From NCBI GenBank assembly GCA_944385935.1, contig CALWZC010000005.1, forward strand, positions 62,001 to 126,000: a DNA stretch of 64,000 bases, given 5' to 3'. Within the stretch, counting starts at the first letter, position 1; the number at the start of each line of letters is the position of its first letter. Position numbers and translations under genes: made by a program. This document shows positions 26,107 to 35,400 of the stretch, piece after piece. The notes below the pieces were generated by a model, which did no database searches, was not told the DNA's origin, and saw only the letters and a list, made by a program, of their open reading frames with translations. The stretch comes from an uncultured Anaerofilum sp. GTDB lineage: Bacteria > Bacillota > Clostridia > Oscillospirales > Ruminococcaceae.

Positions 26107-27093
26107 TCACACTGATGTATTTTTGTTGTTGTTTTCATCTGGATTCCAAATGACAGATTCTATAATGTACCGTGGTCTGCCCTTGGTTTCTAGATAAATT
26201 TTTCCGATGTATTCTCCAACAATGCCGAGAGAGAAAATAGTAAGCCCTCCCATTGCCAGAGAAACAATAATTGTGGTGGTATAGCCCGGAACAGCACCAG
26301 AAACAAAATAATCCACAAAAGACCAAATCATCATAGCGAAACTTAGTAGGCTAACTACAAGCCCTAGGGCGGTAATCATCCGAATGGGTTGAATGCTCAA
26401 AGATGTGATGCCATCAGAGGCCAATGTCAACATTTTTTTCAGTGTGTACTTCGAGCTGCCAAATTCACGCTCTTTTACATCAAAGTACACCACATCCGAG
26501 CGATATCCCATCTGTGGGATTAAACCCCTCAAAAAAAGGTTTACTTCTTTATAAGAAGAAAGTGTTTCCAATGCTCTTTTGGACATAAGGCGATAATCAG
26601 CGTGATTCTTTATAATGTTGCATCCCAACTTTTTTAGTATCCAATAGTATAAAAGTGCGGTTTTCTTTTTAAAGGCACCATCTGTCTCACGGTTATTTCT
26701 TACCCCATAGACAATTTCGCAACCATCTTTGTATTTTTTAATAAAGGAATTCAGTGCTTCAATGTCTTGTTGCAGGTCGGCATCAATGGTAACAACAATA
26801 TCTGCTTGGTCTTTTGCAGTCATCATACCAGCTAAAATGGCACTTTGGTGGCCAAAATTTTTGGAAAAGTTGATGCCAGAAAATACTGTATTTTCGTGAC
26901 AAAGTTGCTCAATGATGGGCCATGTATTGTCTTGGCTGCCATCGTTCACAAACATAATACGACTATTGGCGGAAATTTCTTTGCTTTCGCAAAGTTCTGC
27001 CAGTTTATTCTTTAGTTTTTCAGCAGAAGAAGGAAGAGTTTCTTGCTCATTGTAGCAAGGAACAACCAAATACAAGATGGGGCATTCACGCAT
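26107..27093 (-). CDS. GtrB/DPM1-like polyprenol-phosphate glycosyltransferase (GT2)
   Basis: The 328-residue protein has an N-terminal GT2 domain with LVVPCYNEQETL, NDGSQDNT and the TIDADLQQD metal/sugar motif, then two C-terminal membrane helices (about 232-255 and 268-292). Such enzymes transfer glucose or another sugar from a nucleotide donor to undecaprenyl phosphate at the inner face. The ATG at 27093 has AGGTG nine bases upstream and is preferred to the GTG at 27105. Confidence 0.87.
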   Translation of the reverse strand: MRECPILYLVVPCYNEQETLPSSAEKLKNKLAELCESKEISANSRIMFVNDGSQDNTWPIIEQLCHENTVFSGINFSKNFGHQSAILAGMMTAKDQADIVVTIDADLQQDIEALNSFIKKYKDGCEIVYGVRNNRETDGAFKKKTALLYYWILKKLGCNIIKNHADYRLMSKRALETLSSYKEVNLFLRGLIPQMGYRSDVVYFDVKEREFGSSKYTLKKMLTLASDGITSLSIQPIRMITALGLVVSLLSFAMMIWSFVDYFVSGAVPGYTTTIIVSLAMGGLTIFSLGIVGEYIGKIYLETKGRPRYIIESVIWNPDENNNKNTSV

Positions 27094-27145
27094 AATTTTA
27101 ATCACCTAAAATCTTTTTATTCTACTACTTGTGCAAATTATCTCC

Positions 27146-27174
27146 ATTATACACACAAAAAGATATTTGTTCAA
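27146..27174 (-). promoter_or_regulatory. Promoter of the gtrB-gtrII-gtrA operon
   Basis: On the minus strand TTGAAC (27169-27174) and TATAAT (27146-27151) are 17 bases apart, about 50 bases before the gtrB start. Confidence 0.8.
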
Positions 27175-27257
27175 GTATGGGCAAAGACAGCAAAATTGGA
27201 AAAAACCGCCAAGTTACCAAAACAATCACTGGGTTTATGTGAAATACTGCCAAAGTA

Positions 27258-27300
27258 TTGATAGAATAGTCGTAATATGGTACACTTATAAACGAGTGTA
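27258..27300 (+). promoter_or_regulatory. Promoter of the fused glycosyltransferase operon with overlapping inverted repeat
   Basis: TTGATA (27258-27263) and TACACT (27281-27286) are 17 bases apart. The -10 is also the left half of an inverted repeat TACACT-8 bases-AGTGTA (27281-27300), a possible operator. The leader to the start codon is about 170 bases. The remainder of the 370-base intergenic region shows no gene. Confidence 0.5.
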
Positions 27301-27464
27301 ATATGTGTTATTATATTGTTGAAGGAATTACCCAAATGTAAACAAAATGCCCTTGGGATATAGTGATATACGTACAAATGTAGTAGGAAGATGTGTTTTG
27401 AGAGAAAGTAAAATGTATCAAAACTGCATGGGAATTTTTTTGTAAATAGAGAGGAATTGGTAAA

Positions 27465-29768
27465 ATGGTTTCAAAACTTGACTTTACATTGCAGCCAGGT
27501 CAAAGTTTAAAACAGCGGTTTATGACAGAAAATATCTCTCCAAGAGTTAGTATTATTACTCCATTTTACAATACGTTAGAGCATTTTGAACAAATGTATA
27601 ACAGTGTGTTGAATCAAACATTTCCATGGTTTGAATGGATTATCGTGGATGATGGAAGTACAGACCAGAAGGCTTTGGAACAGCTGGAAAGACTTGCAGC
27701 ACAAGACCAACGCATAACTGTTTACCATGTGGAAAATGGCGGCCCAGCAATGGCACGAAACTATGGTGTGGAACAGGCGACCACAGACTATATTGTTTTT
27801 ATTGATTCTGATGACATGGTAGAGCCTGTTTTTTTGGAGTGCCTATATTTGGCGTTGCAGCTAAATCCCAAAGCTTCATGGGCGTATTCGGACATTGTTA
27901 CCATTGGTGTGCGGGAGTTTTTGTGGAAGAAAGATTTTAGCTCTGCCATGATGAAAAGAGAGAACCTTCTCACAGTTATGGCAATGATTCGCCGCAGTGC
28001 TTTTGATGATGTAGGTGGATTTGATGTCATGGGCCGCTACTACAATGAAGATTGGCACATGTGGTTAAAATTGTTGAGCAAAGGACATTTTCCAGTTCAC
28101 ATTGAACAGTATCTTGCATGGTATCGCAATGGGGAGAAGGGCGCAATGTCCGCTTTGGATAATGATGATTCTCTTGTGCAAAAAAATCAAGAAAAAATAC
28201 GAGAAATTAGCGAAAAGGTGCCAGATGATATTTTTGCTGTCACATATCATGCTAACAAATGGAAACTGTTTGAAGATTTGTCACCATGGGATTTTGCCAC
28301 TCCTCTTCCTTTTGCAAAAAAGAAAAAGCGGATTTTGTATATTATTCCCCATATAGTAATGGGAGGAGCAGACAAGTTCAACCTAGACTTAATTTCCCTT
28401 TCGGACCCAGAGGAATTTGAATTTGTGGTAGTGACCACACTAAACAACCAAAATGAATGGATAGAAAAGCTCGAACCCTTTGTATCGGATTTGTTTGTAC
28501 TGCCAACAATGATGGATAAGCGGTACTGGCCAGAATTTTTTGACTATATTATCCGTACAAGACAAATTGATGTAGTATTTAACACAAATAGTTACTATGC
28601 CTATTATGCAATGCCTTGGCTTCATCTGCAACACCCAGAAGTTGCATTTGTGGATTATATTCACATGGAGGAATGGTACTATCGCAATGGCGGTTTTGCT
28701 CGCCCTTCGGGAGCCATTGGAATGTTTTTAGACAAAACCTACACATGCAATTCCGAAACCGGTCGGGTTTTGTATGAGCATTTCCATCGCAACAAGGACA
28801 GTGTAGAAACAGTGTATATTGGAGTGGATGAAGAGAAGTTTTCTCCTGATAATGCTTCCCTTGCTGACATTCCTAAGGAGATTCGGGATAAGATTGCTGG
28901 TAGAACCACAGTTTTATTCCCTTGTCGGATTTGTGCGCAAAAACGACCTTTCTTGATGCTTGAAATTGCCAAAAAGGCCAAAGATTGTGTGTTTTTGGTG
29001 GTGGGCGATGGTGGACAAAGTGCAGAATTGGAACAGCAAATTGCAAAGGATAATCTTTCTGACAGAGTATGGATGGTGGGAAGAAAGTCTGACCTGCGTC
29101 CGTGGTACTTGTTGGCAGATGTCACATTAGTTTGCTCTTTAAAAGAGGGACTTTCTTTAACTGCATATGAATCCTTGGCTATGGGAACTCCAGTGATTAC
29201 CTCGGATGTAGGTGGACAAGCAGAACTTGTCTGTGATAAGGTGGGGCGTGTTCTTCCCTTGATGCAGGATGAAAGCAAAGACGAAGATAAGCGTGATTTT
29301 GCACAAGAAGAAATTGACCAATATGTTCATGCAATTTATGAATTGACCAAAGATTTTGCCTATTACCAACAAGTTGCCAGTGCTTGCCGTCCCCATGTGC
29401 AGAATGGTTTTACTGTGAATAATATGGTCACCCGTATGAAAGAAATTTTTGAGGAGTTGACCACTCAAGAAAGTATTGCTGCCAGAGTGAAAAAGATGGA
29501 AGAACTGAAAAAGGTGGAGCCCATGACAGAGGCTTTGTGCGATATTTGGGGGAGCTTCGAAGAAATGGATGCCACCGTGCAATACTTTGTGGGGCAGTAT
29601 CACATGATAATGTCCAATTATCAAACAGCACAGGCCAGCTTGGATGCGATTCATAAGTCTAGAGCGCATAAGGTGGCCTTTGGGTATCAAAAAATGGTGA
29701 ATGAAAGTTTTCTTTCAAATATTCGCGGATTTTTGGGTAAGATAAAGCGGGCAGTGAAAAAATCATGA
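27465..29768 (+). CDS. Two-domain glycosyltransferase, GT2 plus GT4
   Basis: The 767-residue soluble protein has an N-terminal GT2 domain (about 27-260) with SIITPFYNT, VDDGSTD, DSDD at 114-117 and NEDWHMW. A GT4 domain follows (about 285-640), starting RILYIIPHIVMGGADKFN and containing the E-x7-E motif EGLSLTAYE (561-569). The C-terminal 130 residues are helical. Proteins of this build assemble surface polysaccharide with two linkages from one chain. The GT2 part is a paralogue of that in the next gene (shared NQTFPWFEWII). Start ATG has AGAGG ten bases upstream. Confidence 0.85.
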   Translation: MVSKLDFTLQPGQSLKQRFMTENISPRVSIITPFYNTLEHFEQMYNSVLNQTFPWFEWIIVDDGSTDQKALEQLERLAAQDQRITVYHVENGGPAMARNYGVEQATTDYIVFIDSDDMVEPVFLECLYLALQLNPKASWAYSDIVTIGVREFLWKKDFSSAMMKRENLLTVMAMIRRSAFDDVGGFDVMGRYYNEDWHMWLKLLSKGHFPVHIEQYLAWYRNGEKGAMSALDNDDSLVQKNQEKIREISEKVPDDIFAVTYHANKWKLFEDLSPWDFATPLPFAKKKKRILYIIPHIVMGGADKFNLDLISLSDPEEFEFVVVTTLNNQNEWIEKLEPFVSDLFVLPTMMDKRYWPEFFDYIIRTRQIDVVFNTNSYYAYYAMPWLHLQHPEVAFVDYIHMEEWYYRNGGFARPSGAIGMFLDKTYTCNSETGRVLYEHFHRNKDSVETVYIGVDEEKFSPDNASLADIPKEIRDKIAGRTTVLFPCRICAQKRPFLMLEIAKKAKDCVFLVVGDGGQSAELEQQIAKDNLSDRVWMVGRKSDLRPWYLLADVTLVCSLKEGLSLTAYESLAMGTPVITSDVGGQAELVCDKVGRVLPLMQDESKDEDKRDFAQEEIDQYVHAIYELTKDFAYYQQVASACRPHVQNGFTVNNMVTRMKEIFEELTTQESIAARVKKMEELKKVEPMTEALCDIWGSFEEMDATVQYFVGQYHMIMSNYQTAQASLDAIHKSRAHKVAFGYQKMVNESFLSNIRGFLGKIKRAVKKS

Positions 29769-29793
29769 TTTGGGTGAGAAAGGGAGAACGCTG

Positions 29794-32340
29794 ATGTTTG
29801 GAAAATTTTCTTATTGCGAACAGCCGGGAAAGAAAAGTTACAACATTCCTGCACAACCCGGCAAGCCTCTTGTATCCATTGTTAGTGGATTCTATAACTC
29901 GTCAGAATATTTTGAACAGACATGGCAATGTGTGATGAATCAGACTTTTCCATGGTTCGAATGGATTATTGTAAATGATGGAAGTACCCCAGAACAAAGC
30001 GAGTTTTTGGAGAATTTTGCAAAAAAAGACAGCCGTATTCGAGTGATTGTGCAGGAGAATAAGGGGTTGTCGGCAGCTAGAAATGCAGCCATTGAGGCAG
30101 CCACCACAGAGATTATATTTACCTTAGACACAGATGATTTAATGGAACCCACCTATTTGGAATATGCGTATCTGTCATTGTTGTTTCATCCCGAGGCAGG
30201 CTGGAGTTGTACAGATTGTGTAGGGTTTCAGGGTCAAGAGTATCTGTATAAGAAAGTGTTTTGCTCTGATACAGAAGTTAAAGAAAATACACTTGGAGTA
30301 TTGGCAGGTATTAGAAAATCTATGTGGAAGGACGTGGGCGGCTATTTGGAGATGCCCTTCTCTTTCAATGAGGATTGGCATTTGTGGCTGAAGTGTTTGG
30401 CAAAAGGCTACCGTCCAGTTCATATCCATGAGTATCAATATTGGTATCGTAGATTAGACACAGGAATGCTTTCTAATATTCGGAAAAATGAAGAAATATC
30501 TAGAAAAAATAAAGAGCTTTTGAGTGAGGCTGCAAAGGATATTCACGATTCTATTGTGGAAATTGTCCCATTTGATACCAACAAGGATGATATGCCTTGC
30601 TCTGATATTGGTGTATCAGTGCAAGATGGAAAGGGTATCAATATTCTGTTTGTGCCATCAATTACGGGAACGGTGATGGATATTCTGCAAGACCTTTCTA
30701 AGCAGGGAAAATATGCACTGGTGTTAAGTTTGGGAGTAGACCATGAAGGTGTATTGCAAAAGGCAAGGCGTTTTACTCCTTATCTTTATTGTGTAAAAAA
30801 TTTCTTGCCGCAAGGGGCAGAAATTTGGATGCTGGAGTATCTGCTGAATACACATAGTGCAGAAAGAATTTTGTGTTATCCTTGCCAGCAAATACAAAAA
30901 TTGTATCCTCTTTTAAAAGAGCGTTTTGGAGAAAAAGTGCTGGTAATGAATGCTCAAGGGAAAGGGTGCACTGAGCCAAGAAAACGAGAGCTAAAGCTGA
31001 AATATGGACTGATGGTGTACGAAAACACAGATAACATCGGTGATGATATCCAAAGCTATGCAGCTCGCTGTTTCTTGCCAAGGATTGACTATATAATTGA
31101 TAGAGAAGCTCTCAATAAGCCAGAAATTCCAGAAGATGAGGCTGCTGCAGTCATCATGAATGGTTGGTATATGGCCAATAAATTCAACTGGCCCCCCAGC
31201 CAACAGATTGAACCTTTACCTGTGGCGATGCACTTTAGCCATAAAGACCCATTGATGATAGGACGTATTTTTTATAGCGGAATCAGTGGTGATACTATGC
31301 GTGGTTGGGGCCCTGTGGGTGTGCGTGATTCTTCTACTTTGCAAGAGATGAAAAACTGGAAAATAGATTGCTATTTTTCGGGATGTATGACATTAACCCT
31401 AAACCGCATTCCTTGTGAACCAGCAACCACAAAATATATCTGTGCTGTGGATTTGCCTGAGGATTTACAGGCTGCATTGCGACAGAAGGCAGAACAGGCT
31501 GGTATCGAATTAAAGGTGGTGACACATGATGTAAATCCACAAGAGAACAGCAAACTTGGTTGGGAAGCAAGACAAAAAGCTGTTGAGGAACGGCTGAAGC
31601 TGTATCAAAATGCAGTGTGTGTAGTTACTCCACGTTTGCATTGCGCTTTGCCTTGCTTGGCATTGGAAGTGCCAGTTTTGCTAATTTATCAACATCAATC
31701 CAATGATTCTGACCGTTTGGAGGACTACTCCAAACTGGTGCACTACACCAACAGCAAAGATTATCTGGAAGGAAACTGTGAATATGATGTCACAAATCCT
31801 CCTGCAAATAGCAAAGAATATCTGAAAATTCGTAATAGTTTAATTGCGAAATGCCGTGAATTTATTCATCAGGTCGAGGAAAATCCCACAGTTATCCGTT
31901 GGGAATGGGATGATATAAAAGACAGATACGCATGGCAAAACCGAGTAATGGAAGAAACTTTAGATAATGGGCGGGACCGCATTTATCAAAGGTATGATAT
32001 TCCCAATCTGTTGCAAGCCCAGAAATGGAATCAAACAGCTATTGAGCAGCTAACGGAAGGGAAAAATTGGTTGGAAGGACAATGGAAATCCTTGCAACAG
32101 CAAAACGAGGAACTATCCCACAATCTTTCTCAGCTTCAACAGGGCAAAGATTGGCTAGAGGAGCAATGGAATTTGCTGAAAGAGCAGGTTTCTGAAAAGG
32201 AAAAAAATATTATAGCATTGCAAGAGAAAAACAGACAGTTAGAAGCCCAACTTGTACAGACAAAAGCAGACTTGGAATGGGCAAAAACGCCGCTGCCGCA
32301 AAAGGTAGTTACAAAAGTAAAATCGAATTTTCCTAAGTGA
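29794..32340 (+). CDS. GT2 plus polysaccharide pyruvyl transferase fusion with coiled coil
   Basis: The 848-residue protein has a GT2 domain (about 27-240; DTDD at 112-115, NEDWHLW), a Rossmann-like linker (about 285-395), a pyruvyl-transferase-type domain (about 405-680; NIGDDIQSYA, GVRDSS, VTPRLHCALP) and a C-terminal coiled coil (about 740-835). Pyruvyl transferases add a ketal pyruvate from phosphoenolpyruvate to a sugar; wall-polymer pyruvate is a known anchor for SLH-domain proteins. The coiled coil repeats GK[ND]WLE[GE]QW at 756 and 784, exactly four heptads apart. ATG 29794 with AAGGGAG seven bases upstream is preferred to the TTG at 29770. Confidence 0.8.
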   Translation: MFGKFSYCEQPGKKSYNIPAQPGKPLVSIVSGFYNSSEYFEQTWQCVMNQTFPWFEWIIVNDGSTPEQSEFLENFAKKDSRIRVIVQENKGLSAARNAAIEAATTEIIFTLDTDDLMEPTYLEYAYLSLLFHPEAGWSCTDCVGFQGQEYLYKKVFCSDTEVKENTLGVLAGIRKSMWKDVGGYLEMPFSFNEDWHLWLKCLAKGYRPVHIHEYQYWYRRLDTGMLSNIRKNEEISRKNKELLSEAAKDIHDSIVEIVPFDTNKDDMPCSDIGVSVQDGKGINILFVPSITGTVMDILQDLSKQGKYALVLSLGVDHEGVLQKARRFTPYLYCVKNFLPQGAEIWMLEYLLNTHSAERILCYPCQQIQKLYPLLKERFGEKVLVMNAQGKGCTEPRKRELKLKYGLMVYENTDNIGDDIQSYAARCFLPRIDYIIDREALNKPEIPEDEAAAVIMNGWYMANKFNWPPSQQIEPLPVAMHFSHKDPLMIGRIFYSGISGDTMRGWGPVGVRDSSTLQEMKNWKIDCYFSGCMTLTLNRIPCEPATTKYICAVDLPEDLQAALRQKAEQAGIELKVVTHDVNPQENSKLGWEARQKAVEERLKLYQNAVCVVTPRLHCALPCLALEVPVLLIYQHQSNDSDRLEDYSKLVHYTNSKDYLEGNCEYDVTNPPANSKEYLKIRNSLIAKCREFIHQVEENPTVIRWEWDDIKDRYAWQNRVMEETLDNGRDRIYQRYDIPNLLQAQKWNQTAIEQLTEGKNWLEGQWKSLQQQNEELSHNLSQLQQGKDWLEEQWNLLKEQVSEKEKNIIALQEKNRQLEAQLVQTKADLEWAKTPLPQKVVTKVKSNFPK

Positions 32341-32434
32341 TATTTCACAACAAAAACATTATAGGATTTTTTCTATGAGTGTTTGTGTGTAGCTCTTTAA
32401 AAAGAAATTTTAAGAAAGGAAAGGAATGGAATGA

Positions 32435-35400
32435 ATGCGATTTAAAAGAGCGATTGCAACAGCATTGCTGTTTGCAATGACACTTCAAAATGGTTCACTA
32501 ATTGCTTTTGCAGCCGAAGGAAATGCTGTAGGTACAACACAGGAAATTGTGGTGTCCTCCAGCGAATCCCAAAGCCCAGAAAGCAATGGGCAACCAGCAG
32601 TCTCTATGGAAGGAGAGGAGGTAACAGACGAGAGTACAACTCAACCTGTGCCCAGTGCAAAGCCTTCTGAAGAAACTGTTGTTACAGATGAAGAATCTTT
32701 GCCAACAGATAGCACTGTTGAGCAAAGTCCACAGGTTTCCCAGCAACCACAATCTTCTGAACAACCCCAGCAAAATACTGGATGGTATGAAAACGAAAGT
32801 GGAGAGCGTTTTTATTTGGAAGAAGATGGTACAGCCAAAAAAGGCTGGCACATGATTGATGGAAAACGCTATTATTTTGATGAGACTACAGGAGTACAAC
32901 AAAAGGGATTTCAGCTATTTGACAATGTTTGGCTGTACTACTACGACGAACAGGGACAGGTTTTTCCAGAAGGTTGGAATGAGCTGGAAGGTCAAAAATG
33001 CTATGTAAGTTCAGGCGGTAGCTTGTCTAGGGGAAAGGCTGAGATTGAAGGCTCTCTGTACTATTTTGACCAGAATGGAGCAATGAAAACCGGCTGGATT
33101 GCTGATGGTGCCAACACATATTTTGCGCAAGCAGATGGTAAGCTGCTAAAAAATCAGTGGGCAAACAATTCCAATCACAGATATTATTTCGGTCAGGATG
33201 GAGCAATGTTCAAAGGCTGGCAGATGATAGATGGCCGGCGATATCACTTCAACGAAGCCACTGGTGAACAGCTCATGGATTTCCAGTTGTATGCAGATAC
33301 CTGGTGGTATTACTATGATGCAAGTGGTAATCTAATGCCAGAAGGTTGGAATGACCTGAATGGTACCCGTAGATATGTAAGTTCAGGCGGCAGCTTCTTT
33401 ATGGGCAAAAATGAGATTGATGGAAAGCAGTATATTTTTGCCTCTGATGGAGTTTTGCAGTATGGCTGGGTGGAACTGGATGGTCAAAAGTATTATGCTG
33501 GTTCTGACGGTGCTTTGGTGGAAAACAGCTGGCAGACTATCGAGGGCAAACGATACTACTTTGACGACAATGGTCAGATGGTAAAAGGCTGGTATATGAT
33601 AGATGGCCGGCGGTATCATTTCAACGAGTTTACCGGCGAACAGCTTACTGACTTCCAGTTGTACGAAAATACATGGTGGTATTACTATGATGCCGATGGC
33701 AATTTGTTTCCAGCAGGCTGGAACGAACTAAAAGGAACCCGTCGGTATGTAACCGAGGGCGGAAGTTTCGTCATGGGCAAAAACGAAATTGATGGAAAGA
33801 AGTACATTTTTGGTCCTAGTGGAATTTTGCAATATGGTTGGATAGAGTTTGAAGGTCAGCAATACTATGCTGGGCCAGATGGAGCTTTGTTGGAATCTGG
33901 ATGGCAGACTGTTCAAGGGAAACGATACTACATAGACGAAACTGGATTGCCGGTAAAAGGCTGGCATATGATAAATGGTCGGCGGTATCATTTCAATGAA
34001 TTTACCGGCGAACAGCTTACTGACTTCCAGTTGTATGAAAACACATGGTGGTATTATTACGATGCTGATGGCAATTTGTTTCCAGCAGGCTGGAACGAAC
34101 TAAAAGGAACCCGTCGGTATGTAACCGAGGGCGGCAGTTTTGTCATGGGCAAAAACGAGATTGATGGAAAAGAGTATGTTTTTGGTTCTAGCGGAATTTT
34201 GCAATATGGCTGGATAGAGCTGGACGGTCAGAAGTATTATGCTGGCTCGGATGGAGCTTTAGTAAAAAACAATTGGCAGACCATCGATGGAAAACGTTAC
34301 TATTTTGATGATAAAGGTCAAATAGTAAAGGGCTGGTATATGATAAATGGCCGTCGATACCATTTTAATGAGTTTACCGGCGAACAGCTTACTGATTTCC
34401 AATTGTATGAAAATACATGGTGGTATTACTATGATGCTAACGGCAATTTATTGCCAGCAGGTTGGAACGAGCTAAAAGGCACCCGTCGGTATGTAACCGA
34501 GGGCGGTAGCTTTGTTATGGGTAAAAATGAAATTGATGGCGACCTGTATATCTTTGGCTCCAGTGGAATTTTGCAATATGGCTGGGTGTCTTTGAATGGG
34601 CAGACCTATTATGCACAACAAGACGGAAAGCTGATGCGGAGTCAGTGGGGTTCTGCGGCAGGTAAACGGTATTACTTTGGCAATGATGGTTCCATGCAAA
34701 AGGGATGGCAAGCCATTGAAAACAGATGGTACTTGTTGGATTATAATACCGGCGAGCAAGTTAAGGGCCTTGTTTCTAAAAGTGAAACACAATGGTTCTA
34801 CTATGATGAAACAGGTGCTTTGCCTCCAAAGGGATGGTACTATCCAGATTGGGACAATTCTGTTCGGTATGTTTTGGATGATGGCTCTTTTGCCAGTGGA
34901 AAACATGTAATTGATGGAAAAAATTATGTGTTTGGCCCCAGTGGTATTATGATGGAAACCGCAGTGATTGTGGATGGAAAGGCATACGATTCCAACAATC
35001 CCATGGTTTTGTTAAAAAACAAATGGGTTTATGACTACAATGCAAATCGCTACTATGCAAGCAGTGATGGTAGTGTGTTAAAAGGTTGGCAAATGGTAGA
35101 TGGAAGAAGATATTGCTTCCATGAAGTAATAGGTGTTCAACAATTGGGATTGCAACAGTATGCAGGCACATGGTGGTATTACTATGACAACAATGGAAAC
35201 CTGATGCCAGCGGGCTGGAATGATTGGAATGGACAGAGATATTTTGTAACCGCAGGTGGCAGCTTTGCCATGGGTGTTTATGACACTGGTAACGGAAAAT
35301 ATTTGTTCAATAGTCAAGGTGTCCTGCAAAAAGGTTGGTATACCGAAAATGGAAACACATATCACAGTGATTCTGAAGGACGTGTTACCTTTGGATGGTA

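Noticed and set aside
4091..27093. Legionaminic acid region as a mobile island beside the tRNA-Thr gene
   Set aside because: No integrase, no repeat of the tRNA 3' end and no insertion sequence were seen, so tRNA proximity alone is not enough.
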